Below, in pieces: positions 39,322 to 49,113 of a stretch of 64,000 nucleotides of DNA. The stretch spans positions 62,001 through 126,000 of the forward strand of contig NZ_MSCV01000012.1 of the NCBI RefSeq assembly GCF_002005105.1, in the 5' to 3' direction. Below the pieces are notes generated by a model that saw nothing but the letters and a program-made list of their open reading frames with translations, made no database searches and was not told the DNA's origin. The position numbers and the translations under genes are program-made. Position 1 is the stretch's first letter. Each line of letters begins with the position of its first letter. The DNA is from Methylocaldum sp. 14B. GTDB taxonomy: Bacteria; Pseudomonadota; Gammaproteobacteria; Methylococcales; Methylococcaceae.

Positions 39322-39645
39322 ATGTTCGAGATCGGCTTTTGGGAAATGGTGCTCGTGGGCGCTGTCAGCCTGCTGGTCCTGGGGCCCGAGCGGTTGCCAC
39401 GCGTGGCCCGCAAGACGGCACTGTGGGTTCGGAAGGCAAAGTCCGCCATAGGGTCGGTCAAGGCGGATATCGATCGCGAACTGGAACTCGAAGAGATCAG
39501 GCAGTCATTGAACGTGAAAGCCGGCAGGCGTATCTCTCTCTTGGAAGAGACGCCGTCATCCCGCGCGAAGCGGACGGGCTCCGAGCCGGAAACGGACGCC
39601 TCCACAACCGGTAACGGTGGTAGAAATGCGCAACCGGAAGCCTGA
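39322..39645 (+). CDS. tatB: Twin-arginine translocase subunit TatB
   Basis: 107 residues: MFEIGFWEMVLVGAVSLLVLGPERLPRVARKTALWVRKAKS. Membrane helix followed by GPERLP, the TatB form of the hinge, and a long amphipathic helix with an acidic tail. 23 bp after tatA, 1 bp before the tatC ATG chosen. Works with TatC as the signal receptor. Confidence 0.95.
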   Translation: MFEIGFWEMVLVGAVSLLVLGPERLPRVARKTALWVRKAKSAIGSVKADIDRELELEEIRQSLNVKAGRRISLLEETPSSRAKRTGSEPETDASTTGNGGRNAQPEA

Positions 39646-39646
39646 C

Positions 39647-40414
39647 ATGGAGTCCGAGAGTCTTGGCGAAATGGGCTGGATGAGCCATCTGGTCGAGCTG
39701 AGGAATCGATTGCTCAGATCCGTCCTCGCCGTGCTGCTGCTTTTCCTTGGATTGGTTTATTTCTCCAACCCCATCTATTCCTGTCTGGCCGAACCGCTGA
39801 TGCGGCATTTGCCGGCGGGCTCGCAGATGATCGCCATCGAGGTGGCCTCGCCGTTTCTGACGCCTTTCAAGCTGACCTTGGCGGTGGCGGTGTTCCTCGC
39901 CGTGCCGTTCATCCTCTACGAAGCCTGGGCCTTCGTCGCGCCCGGCCTTTATCGTCATGAAAGACGCGTGTTCATCCCGCTCTTGCTGGCCAGTACGATC
40001 TTGTTCTACGTCGGTATCGCATTCGCCTATTTCGCGGTCTTTCCGGTGATATTCGGCTTCATGGCCGCTGCCGCCCCGCAGGGAGTCGCCGTCATGACCG
40101 ATATTTCCCATTATCTGGATTTCGTGCTGTCTCTCTTGCTGGCCTTCGGCGCCGTGTTCGAGGTTCCGATATTGACCTTGCTCCTGGTCAAGAGCGGTGC
40201 AGTCGATTACCGCGACCTGAAAGAAAAACGCCCGTACGCCATCGTAGCGGCGTTCGTCGTCGGCGCTGTTCTGACGCCGCCCGACGTCATCTCGCAAACT
40301 CTCATGGCCGTGCCGATTTGGCTGTTGTTCGAGGTCGGCGTGGTCCTCGCGTACTTTTCCACCGCGAAATCCTCGCAAGACGCGGAAACGCCGGCCACTC
40401 AGGATATCGGCTAG
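39647..40414 (+). CDS. tatC: Twin-arginine translocase subunit TatC
   Basis: 255 residues with six membrane helices: MSHLVELRNRLLRSVLAV (HL.ELR.R signature), EVASPFLTPFKL, VPFILYEAWAFVAPGLYRHERR, FEVPILTLLLVKSG, RPYAIVAAFVVGAVLTPPDVISQTLMAVPIWLLFE. Start ATG 39647 chosen; ATG 39626 would overlap tatB. Recognises twin-arginine signals. Its stop TAG is created by the end of a family A element (TA-GAGC). Confidence 0.95.
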   Translation: MESESLGEMGWMSHLVELRNRLLRSVLAVLLLFLGLVYFSNPIYSCLAEPLMRHLPAGSQMIAIEVASPFLTPFKLTLAVAVFLAVPFILYEAWAFVAPGLYRHERRVFIPLLLASTILFYVGIAFAYFAVFPVIFGFMAAAAPQGVAVMTDISHYLDFVLSLLLAFGAVFEVPILTLLLVKSGAVDYRDLKEKRPYAIVAAFVVGAVLTPPDVISQTLMAVPIWLLFEVGVVLAYFSTAKSSQDAETPATQDIG

Positions 40415-40700
40415 AGCATTTTCATATCTACTGTACGGGCACTCGCGCGTAGGTCGGGAATCCCTTCCCAATCGCAAACGATCGGTTCGGGAGCACCGAA
40501 CCGATCCTTCCAGGAGCGCCGAAGCCGCCCTTCCCGACGGTGCAGTTGAGCCAACGGGTGCGTCGGCAAAGGATTGCCGACCTACGAATGCTCCACGGCG
40601 ATTCCTCAGAAGTTTGCCATTTTGCGACTCAAGGTGTCGTAGGTCGGCAATCCTTTGCCGACGCCGGGCCGGGAAGGGATTCCCGATCTACGACGCCTTG
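40412..40700. mobile_element. Family A MITE (subtype I), copy A4, in tatC stop codon
   Basis: Left end TA-GAGCATTTTCATATCTACTG; hairpin GATCGGTTCGG/CCGAACCGATC at 40480-40506 between CGCAAACG and CTTCC boxes; palindromes GTAGGTCGGCAATCC later. Right terminus not clean. Confidence 0.78.
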
Positions 40701-40803
40701 GCCGAACGATCATGTGCATATCCCAACATAACGATCGCCGATCCTGTCACTCGCTCGGCCTTCCCCCTGACCGCACCTCGGAAATCCCGCGTCCGACATC
40801 CAC

Positions 40804-40821
40804 ATGTCATCAAACATTCAT
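40804..40821 (+). promoter_or_regulatory. Pho-box-like site
   Basis: ATGTCAT-CAAA-CATTCAT: two 7-mers with 4-bp spacing close to the CTGTCAT-N4-CTGTCAT PhoB box, about 140 bp upstream of the second phoX start. Confidence 0.55.
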
Positions 40822-40946
40822 TAGCCGGTCATGATGGTCGGCTAAGTTACGCCCGACCCGCAGTGAATGTGCCGGCAACCGCATCGGAATATCCGCGGCT
40901 TATTCCTGCGTGGTGACCAATTCCAACAAGAACTCTGGAGTATTCG

Positions 40947-43283
40947 ATGAAAGGTGAGCGACATCCGAAAAACGACGTGACCATGAATCCGTCGGGCAAC
41001 GAATCCATTCGCGACGTGATCGAGCGTACCGACTTGGGGCGTCGGCATTTCATGCAAACGACGATCAGCGCGTCTGTTCTGGCTGCCATCGGCGGCGTCA
41101 ACATGAAGAGCATCATTGGCGCTGTGGAAGCCGCGCCGCTGCCCGCCGGCAACGGCTTCGCCGGGATCGGTTTCGAGAGCGTACCGCCCAGCCTGGCGCC
41201 GGTCGCCGATAAAGTAACGGTCCCGGCAGGATATACGGTGGAAGTACTGGCGTCCTGGGGAGATCCAATCATGAAGCGCGCGCCGGCTTGGGACGAAGAC
41301 GCCAGCCAGGATGCCGCCGCTCAGGAAAAGCAGTTCGGCATGCATAACGACGGCATGCACTACTTTCCAATTTCCTCGCACGGCATCGGTCATGGAAGGA
41401 ATCCGGTGCGCGGCTTGTTGTGCGTCAATCACGAATACACTCACGAAGAAATTCTGCACGGCGCGGAAGGTTTGGCCGGCGGCGCCGGCGTCACCATCGC
41501 GAAGGTACGCAAATCCCAGGCCGGCCATGGCATATCGGTGGTCGAAGTGCGCAAGAACCGCGGAAAATGGCAGGTCATCGGTACCTCACCCTTCGGCCGC
41601 CGCATCACCGGCAACACCCGGATGAAAATATCCGGCCCGGCGGCCGGGCATGCCTTGATGCAGTCGAAGAAGTTCGACATCCAGCCGACGGGCTCGGTCG
41701 AGGTCGGCATCAACGACGGCTACCATTGCCACGGAACGCTCAACAACTGCGCGAACGGTTACACCCCCTGGGGCACCTATTTGACCTGCGAAGAAAACTG
41801 GAACGGCTACTTCGGGTGGAACAGCGGCGAAAGCGTCGATGTGGCCGATCCGAACCGCGCAGCAATTCTCAACGATCAAGCCCGTTACGGCATCGTGGCC
41901 GGGGGTTTCGGCTATCGCTGGCATGAAGCCGACCCGCGGTTCAATGCAGCCACCAACCCGCTGGAGCCCTATTTGTTCGGCTGGGTGGTGGAAATCGATC
42001 CTTTCGATCCCGAGAGCAAGCCGGTCAAGCGCACCGCCATGGGCCGATTCAAGCACGAGAGCGCTCAGGTAGCCGTGGATGGCAACAGCCGGGTCGCCTT
42101 TTACATGGGCGACGACGAACGCAACGAATACATCTACAAATTCGTTGCCGCCAAACGGTTCAATCGCCACAAACGCGCCGACAATCGCAACCTGCTGGAC
42201 AAAGGCACGCTCTACGTCGCCAGGTTCACCGACATGCCTGGCGCCGGAGCGGAAACCTATCGCGGCGAATGGATCGCGCTGGAGCCGGATACGACGTCCG
42301 TGATTCCCAATGGCGCGGGCGGATACTACAAGCTGCGCGAGTTGCCGCAGTTTGCCGGCGCGGACGACGCGGAAGTGCAGGCCCTGATCCTGATCAAGAC
42401 CCGTCAGGCCGCCGATGCGGTCGGCGCCACCATGATGGACCGCCCGGAATGGACCGCGCTGCGCACTTATTACGATCCCGAGTTTTCGTTCAAAGGTTAC
42501 TCGGTCTACAACGACCAGCGTCCGCTGGAAATCTATTGCACCTTGACCAACAACAACCGCCGCGGCGGTGGCGGCAGTACGCCGGCGACCTCGTCCAACA
42601 AGGCCGACGGCACGACGACGGCCGCCAGCGCACGTCCGCCGGTGGATATGGCCAACCCGCGCCCGGACAACGACTACGGTCACATCATCCGCTGGCGCGA
42701 GGACGGCAATGTCGTCACCGCGACCGGCTTCGAGTGGGACATCTTCATGCTCTGCGGCGATTCGATCACCGCCAAGACTCTGGGGGCGAATTATCAGTCC
42801 GGCAATCTGGTGAACGGCGCCGCCGGCACCGGTCCGTACTATGAGGGCGACATTGTCGACGCACCGGCGGGCTCCGCCGATTTCGGAGCGCCGGACGGCT
42901 TGTGGTTCGACCAGTTCGGACGGCTGTGGATACAGACCGACCAGGCCGGCGATGCGAGCGGCGATTGGGTCAACATCGGTGCCAACATCATGGCCTGCGC
43001 GGACCCCAACACCAAGGAAGTGCGCCGTTTCCTGACCGGCCCCCGAAATTGCGAAGTCACCGGCGTCACCAGCACGCCCGACGGCAAGACCCTATTCGTC
43101 GGCGTCCAGCATCCCGGCGAGGATTCGCCCGCGTCTAACCCGACGCAGTACAGCAACTGGCCGCAAAGCCAGTTCACCGTCAACAGCGCCGGCCAGCCCT
43201 TGCCCAACACGCCGGGCCTGAGCCGTCCGCGTTCCTCCGTCCTGGTCATCACCAAGGACGATGGCGGTATCATCGGTTCGTAG
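40947..43283 (+). CDS. phoX: PhoX-family (DUF839) Tat-exported alkaline phosphatase
   Basis: 778 residues, long PhoX form. Twin-arginine signal RTDLGRRHFMQTTISASVLAAIGG near residue 30. PhoX marks: RGLLCVNHEYTHEEILHG, DGYHCHGTLNNCANGYTPWGTYLTCEENWNGYFGW, HESAQVAVDGNSRVAFYMGDDERNEYIYKFVAAKRF, GFEWDIFMLCGDS, and FGAPDGLWFDQFGRLWIQTDQAGD. Hydrolyses phosphate monoesters in the periplasm using Ca and Fe ions. A Pho-box-like site lies upstream and tatABC is adjacent. Confidence 0.95.
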   Translation: MKGERHPKNDVTMNPSGNESIRDVIERTDLGRRHFMQTTISASVLAAIGGVNMKSIIGAVEAAPLPAGNGFAGIGFESVPPSLAPVADKVTVPAGYTVEVLASWGDPIMKRAPAWDEDASQDAAAQEKQFGMHNDGMHYFPISSHGIGHGRNPVRGLLCVNHEYTHEEILHGAEGLAGGAGVTIAKVRKSQAGHGISVVEVRKNRGKWQVIGTSPFGRRITGNTRMKISGPAAGHALMQSKKFDIQPTGSVEVGINDGYHCHGTLNNCANGYTPWGTYLTCEENWNGYFGWNSGESVDVADPNRAAILNDQARYGIVAGGFGYRWHEADPRFNAATNPLEPYLFGWVVEIDPFDPESKPVKRTAMGRFKHESAQVAVDGNSRVAFYMGDDERNEYIYKFVAAKRFNRHKRADNRNLLDKGTLYVARFTDMPGAGAETYRGEWIALEPDTTSVIPNGAGGYYKLRELPQFAGADDAEVQALILIKTRQAADAVGATMMDRPEWTALRTYYDPEFSFKGYSVYNDQRPLEIYCTLTNNNRRGGGGSTPATSSNKADGTTTAASARPPVDMANPRPDNDYGHIIRWREDGNVVTATGFEWDIFMLCGDSITAKTLGANYQSGNLVNGAAGTGPYYEGDIVDAPAGSADFGAPDGLWFDQFGRLWIQTDQAGDASGDWVNIGANIMACADPNTKEVRRFLTGPRNCEVTGVTSTPDGKTLFVGVQHPGEDSPASNPTQYSNWPQSQFTVNSAGQPLPNTPGLSRPRSSVLVITKDDGGIIGS

Positions 43284-43583
43284 GATCCGTGCGTTCAGCG
43301 GCGGGGCGGGCATGCCCCGCCGCGACACATAGTCATGCCGGATTCTTATTGCATTCGGCATTCGAATGAACATGAATCGTAGGGTGGGTTAGCGAAGCGT
43401 AACCCACCGACCCTTCGACTTGGCTCAGGACAGGTCCGAGGTCGCTCAGTGGGTTACGGCCTCGCCGCCTAACCCACTCTTACAAAAATTGATTCCTGAT
43501 TGAAAGCGATTTGGAATTAGTAACGGCTGAAAACAAGGTTTCGTTCATGTTTCCGGTGCAGCGTGGGTTAGATGCGCGGAGAG
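43284..43583. other. Intergenic region with family D repeat, no gene seen
   Basis: 43379-43516 holds GTGGGTTAGCG...CGTAACCCACC and GTGGGTTACGG...CCTAACCCAC palindromes plus a CTTCGACTTGGCTCAGGAC fragment of family E. No ORF. Confidence 0.6.
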
Positions 43584-44348
43584 TCACGCAGCCGCAGTAT
43601 TCTTCCGCACCAGCAGTTTGCGGAAATTGGTCAGCGAGGCCAGATGCAGGAAAACCCAGCCGAGTTCGCCCGCCGTGTGAAGCTCGTGCAGTTTCTCGAT
43701 CGTCAACCGATTCAATGCCGTTTCATCGACGATCCAAAAGCCCGACAGCCCGAAGCTCTGCCCGGCCGACGTGGTGGCCGCCGCCTGCGTCTCGATCAGC
43801 AGATTCCAGTCGGCAAGTTTTTGACCGAACCGCGCGGTTCGCTTGGCCTGTTGATGGTAGTCCTGGAGGAAATCCATGGTTTCTCGCAGATAAGCAGAAG
43901 GCTTTCCGCCGACGAATAGCGGTTCCCCTTCCGCTTCAACACTCAACCACCCGCAGGTTTCGTCCACGCAGACCACGTGCTGCGGTTCGGGATCGACGTC
44001 GCTTTCCGCCAGAATGAAAGGGTATCGGCGAACGAAGGCCGGCACGTAATCCGCCGTCCAGTGTCCGTGTCCGTCGATGAAAAGATTTTCCTCCCGTTCG
44101 AATCCAAGCACGGCCACTGGAACCCAACCGTCATTGCCCGCCTTGGCGAAACCGATCGGGTAGTCCTTGCAGGCTTCGGCGAATTCCGCCGCGAGGAGCG
44201 GAACCCAATGGCTCTTTGCCGCGAAACGATGGTCGTTGGCGGCGCCGATTCTTAACGACTGATGCCTTTCGGCATTCAAAGCGACGATGTTTCGATAAAA
44301 GAGCAGTCCGGTCGGTTCTGAGCGTGATTTGCTTGTTTCCGCAGTCAT
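43584..44348 (-). CDS. SapC-family protein
   Basis: 254 residues: FYRNIVALNAERHQSLRIGAANDHRFAAKSHWVPLLAAEFAEACKDYPIGFAKAGNDGWVPVAVLGFEREENLFIDGHGHWTADYVPAFVRRYPFI is the full SapC signature. The family is named after a Campylobacter S-layer gene cluster member and its function is unknown; proteins are often near TonB receptors or hydroxylases, none of which is here. Single gene. Confidence 0.88.
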   Translation of the reverse strand: MTAETSKSRSEPTGLLFYRNIVALNAERHQSLRIGAANDHRFAAKSHWVPLLAAEFAEACKDYPIGFAKAGNDGWVPVAVLGFEREENLFIDGHGHWTADYVPAFVRRYPFILAESDVDPEPQHVVCVDETCGWLSVEAEGEPLFVGGKPSAYLRETMDFLQDYHQQAKRTARFGQKLADWNLLIETQAAATTSAGQSFGLSGFWIVDETALNRLTIEKLHELHTAGELGWVFLHLASLTNFRKLLVRKNTAAA

Positions 44349-44790
44349 TTCGGGTTTTGAAAAAACAATCGTTGCCGAGTATGTAAAAGTCTATCGGGCG
44401 TCGCCGATCGCAAGGCTTTTCCTGAATGCGCCCCTTGCCGTCAACCGTGTCAGGCCGCAGCTTAAAAAACCACAAGGCGGTCGGCCGTAGAGCGGCGCCG
44501 GACGATGTTTCGTTGACACCGACATCCGCGCCCTTGAGTCCGTTGATGGACCCGTGTCGGAGAAACGGTAGCGGTGTTTTGTGACGACCGTTTGAAGATC
44601 ATGTGACAGTTTCCGAAACACAAGCGCGTTCGGATGCGGCATGCCGAGTCCCGCTCTCCAAAGCTGACACCGAGATCTTGTTCCAGAACGGACGAATGCG
44701 ATCTGGGGTTGCCATGCAACAAATCTGAAACATTCGATTGTTACAGTTTGGAGCACGTTGACGCCCGAGGAGTCCTTCACGAAGAAACCT
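44349..44790. other. Intergenic region, no gene seen
   Basis: No convincing ORF or repeat; a possible upstream part of the decayed TRAP permease is not recognisable. Confidence 0.4.
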
Positions 44791-44791
44791 C

Positions 44792-44906
44792 GGCACCTTT
44801 GGGGATCATCATTCTGGCCGATATGAAACTCGGATTTCTCATGCCACCGGTGGACATGAAGTTGCTCTTCGCGTCCTACCGGTTTGGCGAGCCCTTGCCG
44901 TAATGT
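44792..44906 (+). pseudogene. TRAP transporter large permease (DctM) C-terminal remnant
   Basis: The last 35 or so codons read HLGIIILADMKLGFLMPPVDMKLLFASYRFGEPL and end at a stop. Intact DctM proteins have HxGiiFlaNmqLGfltPPVGmnLFiaSYRF..p at this place. No upstream DctM domains are present, so this is a decayed relic just before the aminotransferase gene. Confidence 0.7.
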
Positions 44907-44925
44907 CCCATCGCCGAGGAATGAA

Positions 44926-46614
44926 ATGGATACAAGCGTAGCCCTTTACTGGCTGGGCGCGGCTGTCGCTGCGGCGGCGCTGCCGAAATTGAAACTGAGA
45001 CTGGATCTGTCGAGGGCCAAGCACCCCTCCCTGGCAGGGCATTCCAATCTATCCCGCCGCATCGCCAAACTGGTGCCATTCTACGAATACGACGAGGAAC
45101 ATTTTTTTCGCTGCGATGGCGCTCCGGAAGAAATCGCCGCACAACGGCGCGCCGGATTCATGCGGCTTGCGGAGTTCTTGCGCAAGCGGTCTCCGCGTAC
45201 GCTCGAGCTCAACGAGTCGGCGGCGGACGGCATCTCGGATTTGCAGTTCACCTCCGCCTATCGCGTACCCTTCCAGTTCAGGCGCTTGGTCCGCGAATAC
45301 CTCAAAACCGGCGCTTTCGTTCAATCGTCTTCGGGAGTCACCCTCACCGACCCGGACGGCAACGTCTCCTACGATCTCGCGGGGTCTTACGGCGTCAACG
45401 TGTTCGGTTACGACTTTTACAAGGAGTGCCTGCAACGGGCCGGCGAGCGCGTTCACGAGCTGGGACCTGTACTGGGCCTTTATCATCCGGTGATCGTCAG
45501 CAACGTGGAGCGGCTGAAACTCATCTCGGGACTCGACGAAGTGTCGTTCCACATGTCCGGCACCGAAGCGGTGATGCAGGCGGTGCGGCTGGCGCGGTAC
45601 CACGCCGGGCGAGCTTATGTGGTGCGCTTCTGCGGTGCCTATCACGGCTGGTGGGGCGACGTGCAGCCCGGGGTCGGCAACCCGGTGCCGGCGCACGAAA
45701 CCTACACGCTGAAAGACATGGACGACGATACGCTGCGCGTGCTTCGCAAGCGCCGGGACATCGCCTGCGTACTGGTGAATCCTTTGCAGGCGCTGCATCC
45801 GAATGCGAGCGCTCCGGGCGATGGAGCCCTGATCGACAGCAGCCGATCCGCCGGTTTCGATCGGGCGGCTTACACGGACTGGTTGAAGCGGCTACGCACG
45901 GTGTGCAGTGAAAGGGGCATCGTCCTGATCTTCGACGAGGTGTTTACCGGCTTCCGCCTGGCGCCGGGCGGCGCTCAGGAATATTTCGGCGTTCAGGCCG
46001 ACATGGTCACCTACGGCAAGACTTTGGGCGGCGGCCTGCCCGTCGGCGTCGTATGCGGCCGCAAGGACTTGATGAAGCGCTTTCGCGACGACCGACCTAC
46101 GGATATCTGCTTTGCCAGGGGCACATTCAATTCCCATCCTTACGTGATGGCGGCGATGAATGAATTCCTGAATTGTCTCGACAAACCCGAGATCCGGAAT
46201 CTCTATCGGGACCTGGATTCCGTGTGGAATGCCAGGGCCGAGCAGTTGAATCAAAGGCTTCGCGACCAGGACCTGCCGGTACGGGTGGCCAATCTGGCGT
46301 CCATCTGGACTGTTTTCTATACCCGGCCCTCCCGCTACAACTGGATGTTTCAATATTACCTGCGTGCGCAGGATCTGACCCTGAGCTGGGTAGGAACCGG
46401 CCGGCTCATCTTCAGCCTCAATTACACCGAATCCGATTTCAAAACCGTGGCGGAGCGCTTCGTGACCGCGGCCGAGAAGATGAGGCAGGACGGATGGTGG
46501 TGGTACGAGGGGGGATTGTCCAACAAGGCCATAAGACGACAGGTGCTTCGCGAGATGCTTGCCAAGCGTTTCCGGTTAGTAGGTTCCGAGTACCGTCAAA
46601 ACCGAGAAGGCTAG
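44926..46614 (+). CDS. Class III PLP aminotransferase, glutamate-1-semialdehyde aminomutase-like
   Basis: 562 residues. N-terminal membrane-type helix (VALYWLGAAVAAAALPKLKLRL), about 130 extra residues, then the PLP fold: SGTEAVMQAVRLARYHAGRAYVVRFCGAYHGWW, GIVLIFDEVFTGFRL (the Asp binding PLP nitrogen), and VTYGKTLGGGLPVGVVCGRKD with the Schiff-base Lys. Closest overall to HemL-like enzymes but longer, so not housekeeping HemL. Substrate unknown. Neighbours include a membrane protein, phosphatidylserine decarboxylase and a lipid methyltransferase; a lipid amine role is speculation. Confidence 0.88.
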   Translation: MDTSVALYWLGAAVAAAALPKLKLRLDLSRAKHPSLAGHSNLSRRIAKLVPFYEYDEEHFFRCDGAPEEIAAQRRAGFMRLAEFLRKRSPRTLELNESAADGISDLQFTSAYRVPFQFRRLVREYLKTGAFVQSSSGVTLTDPDGNVSYDLAGSYGVNVFGYDFYKECLQRAGERVHELGPVLGLYHPVIVSNVERLKLISGLDEVSFHMSGTEAVMQAVRLARYHAGRAYVVRFCGAYHGWWGDVQPGVGNPVPAHETYTLKDMDDDTLRVLRKRRDIACVLVNPLQALHPNASAPGDGALIDSSRSAGFDRAAYTDWLKRLRTVCSERGIVLIFDEVFTGFRLAPGGAQEYFGVQADMVTYGKTLGGGLPVGVVCGRKDLMKRFRDDRPTDICFARGTFNSHPYVMAAMNEFLNCLDKPEIRNLYRDLDSVWNARAEQLNQRLRDQDLPVRVANLASIWTVFYTRPSRYNWMFQYYLRAQDLTLSWVGTGRLIFSLNYTESDFKTVAERFVTAAEKMRQDGWWWYEGGLSNKAIRRQVLREMLAKRFRLVGSEYRQNREG

Positions 46615-46784
46615 GATTAAGCGCGAGCTTCCGTTTCCTCGCTGGTTCTACACGCATCTGTGGGTGACAAATGCTGAACGAGTCCGGATACGTATGCTCA
46701 GAGTTTGTTGATTGTATCGGTTTGAAAGGGCTGGCCGCTTTCCGTCGCGGCCTTCATAAAATGAATTTGGAACCCTGGCGGAGC

Positions 46785-47408
46785 TCAAGCGTGCTGTTCC
46801 GATTCCTCTTTTTCAGATGTCATGGGATCGATGAGCTGTCCTCGGAGCAGGCAAATAGGGGATTTGTAGTACAGCTTGATGTCGTGAAACGGATCGGTAA
46901 GGATTTTGGCCAACCAAACCAGCCCGGTTTGGACGTCTCTCAGGAAGAACAGTTGCACGGTTCGGAACAGCAGGCCGCCGATTCCGATCGCGAGCCATAA
47001 CAAGCCCAGGTGGTGCATGAAGCTACTGTCGGTGGAGTTGGAGTCGAAAAGCCCGAACAGCGTTGGATCCAGGTAAAGAGCGATCGGAGAGAGTGCCCAG
47101 ATAGCCATGAGGACCACCTTCCGCCTTAGGTTATAGCCGACCTTCACCTGTTCCTTGTACTCGTGGGTCGCCTGATTGACGACGTCATATCCTTTCGGCT
47201 CGAAGAAGAAGTGACCGGTTTGACGGGTGAGCATTGCGAACAGCCACCCGATCAGCGCCGCGGCGACCGGATCGGTGAACACCAAGGCGTAAGCCAATAC
47301 GAAACTCAGCGCGCTGACGAAATGCAGCGACTGGTTTATCCGGCTGTGATGATAGTAACGGTGATCGTCCCAACGTTGTATTTCCAGAGCTTTAAGAAAA
47401 CCGTGCAT
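46785..47408 (-). CDS. Hypothetical polytopic membrane protein
   Basis: 207 residues, about five membrane helices; conserved-looking motifs HSRINQSLHFVSALSFVLAY, TGHFFFEPKGYDVVNQATHEYKEQVKVGYNLRRKV and the His-rich RYYHHSRIN near the start. Such His clusters between helices recall membrane di-iron or dioxygenase proteins, but I cannot name the family. ATG at 47408 follows GGAGGATCT. It is convergent with the aminotransferase gene. Confidence 0.7.
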   Translation of the reverse strand: MHGFLKALEIQRWDDHRYYHHSRINQSLHFVSALSFVLAYALVFTDPVAAALIGWLFAMLTRQTGHFFFEPKGYDVVNQATHEYKEQVKVGYNLRRKVVLMAIWALSPIALYLDPTLFGLFDSNSTDSSFMHHLGLLWLAIGIGGLLFRTVQLFFLRDVQTGLVWLAKILTDPFHDIKLYYKSPICLLRGQLIDPMTSEKEESEQHA

Positions 47409-47441
47409 AGATCCTCCGATGAATAGCGCAAAAAAAAGCAC

Positions 47442-47850
47442 GGTGTGTCCGTGCGTGAAGCGTACGAACAGCGCCGTGCGGACAGGAGAGAAAGAGACAA
47501 AGCAAAAAGTCCGAAACCCAAAGAATCAACGAGCATCCCTGCTGCCACAGCACTTCAAGGCGGCTGACCATTCGATGCCAATCCATCCATTAAGGATAAG
47601 ATTCGAGTGTTACAGAGTTAATGCAATTTCCTGACTGAACGATGACAGCCGGATGACTCGCATGATTCCGTAGTTATTGCTTTGGCACAAAGAAGCGATC
47701 TTCGACAAATGCAGTCCGTAGGATGTGCCGACCATCGGGAAGCGCCCTTCGACCGGGCTCAGGACAGGCATCGCTCGCGACTGCCGGAACAATAATGCGT
47801 GTCCTGTGGCTTTTGGAGATGAGCACCGATAGTACAAAGCCCTACAAACA
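47442..47850. other. Intergenic region, no gene seen
   Basis: About 400 bp; contains a CTTCGACCGGGCTCAGGACAG piece of the family E repeat near 47747 and no clear ORF. Confidence 0.5.
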
Positions 47851-48729
47851 ATGACCTTACGCTCCCTAATCGCGCAAATTACCCAACAGGACGATGTCAA
47901 TTTTTTGCTGACCAATCGCATTCCGCGCCAATTTCTCACGCGGTTCGTGGGTTGGTTCAGCCAAATCGAGCATCCTCTGGTCTGTCGTCTATCCATTGCC
48001 TTGTGGCGGCTGTTTGCCCAAGTCGACCTGAGCGACGCCAAGAAAACGAAGTTCCGCAGCATGCACGAATGCTTCACCCGCGAACTTAAGGAAGGCGCCC
48101 GTCCCGTCGACGATGATCCCGGCGTTCTGGTCAGTCCGTGCGACGCCATCATAGGGGCACATGGCGATATTGAAGGCACGACGCTGTTTCAGGCCAAAGG
48201 CATCCCGTACGCCCTGAACGAACTGGTTTGTGATGGGGAATTGGCAAGCCATTACCGTAATGGCTATTACGTGACCTTACGGCTCACTTCCGGCATGTAC
48301 CACCGGTTCCACGCGCCGTATGACTGCGAGATCGATCAGGTTACCTACATTTCGGGAGACACCTGGAATGTCAATCCGGTTGCCCTCAGGCGAATACCGG
48401 GTCTTTTTTGCAAGAACGAGCGCGCCGTACTGCGGACGCGGTTGAGCCCCGGCAACCACCTAATCGCTTTGGTGCCCGTTGCCGCCGTGCTCGTGGCCAG
48501 CATACGGCTTCATTTCCTGGATGTTCTGCTGCACCTCAGGTACCGCGGCCCTAACGTGATTCCATGCAAAGCGCCATTTCGTAAAGGTGACGAACTAGGG
48601 TGGTTTCAGCATGGTTCGACGATCATCGTTTTGGCGCCCAACGGGTTCAAGCTCTGCCCTCAGCTGGAACAGGGCGCCGTCATCCGCATGGGGCGACGAC
48701 TGCTGATGCTCCCGTTATGGAAACTCTGA
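47851..48729 (+). CDS. psd: Phosphatidylserine decarboxylase proenzyme
   Basis: 292 residues. Psd motifs: RSMHECFTRELKEGARPVD, SPCDAIIGAHGDIE (catalytic Asp), TSGMYHRFHAPYDCEIDQVTYISGDTWNVNP (catalytic His), and the autocleavage triad in GWFQHGSTIIVL (G-S-T). Self-cleaves at the Ser to form the pyruvoyl group and converts phosphatidylserine to phosphatidylethanolamine at the inner membrane. With pssA at 60302 and the methyltransferase at 49114 it could form a PE-to-methylated-lipid route. Confidence 0.94.
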   Translation: MTLRSLIAQITQQDDVNFLLTNRIPRQFLTRFVGWFSQIEHPLVCRLSIALWRLFAQVDLSDAKKTKFRSMHECFTRELKEGARPVDDDPGVLVSPCDAIIGAHGDIEGTTLFQAKGIPYALNELVCDGELASHYRNGYYVTLRLTSGMYHRFHAPYDCEIDQVTYISGDTWNVNPVALRRIPGLFCKNERAVLRTRLSPGNHLIALVPVAAVLVASIRLHFLDVLLHLRYRGPNVIPCKAPFRKGDELGWFQHGSTIIVLAPNGFKLCPQLEQGAVIRMGRRLLMLPLWKL

Positions 48730-49113
48730 ATAAGTCGATTCCGCTCATGGTTCGACAGGCTCACCATGAACGGAATCAATCCGTTTCCGTTCGTCCTGAG
48801 CCTGTCGAAGGACTTACTAAGTGATAAGAAAGAAAAGTTATACCGTCACCCTGGCGGGGAATGCCGGGGTCCAGGTTACATGGATGTATCAGCCTTGCCA
48901 TCCCTGGTTTCTGGATTCCGGCAATCCATGCCGGAATGACGAGCAAAGTGACATTCATTCGTTTACGTTTAGTATCGCTTCGGCAGTTAAAGCGCGATTT
49001 TCGGCAAATTGCGATTAACCCAAGTCATTGATTGGACAAGGTAAGATCGGAGATGCATTCGAAAGATGATTCTGATTTAACTGCCGAAGCAATAATCAGA
49101 GCTTCCTTATCGA
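48720..49113. repeat. Intergenic repeat cluster with family E ends
   Basis: Left AAACTCTGAATAAG, GGTTCGACAGGCTCACC...CCTGAGCCTGTCGAAGG, a CATGCCGGAATGACGAG segment, and right ATCAGAGCTTCCTTA. A nested set of short palindromic repeats; no ORF. Confidence 0.55.
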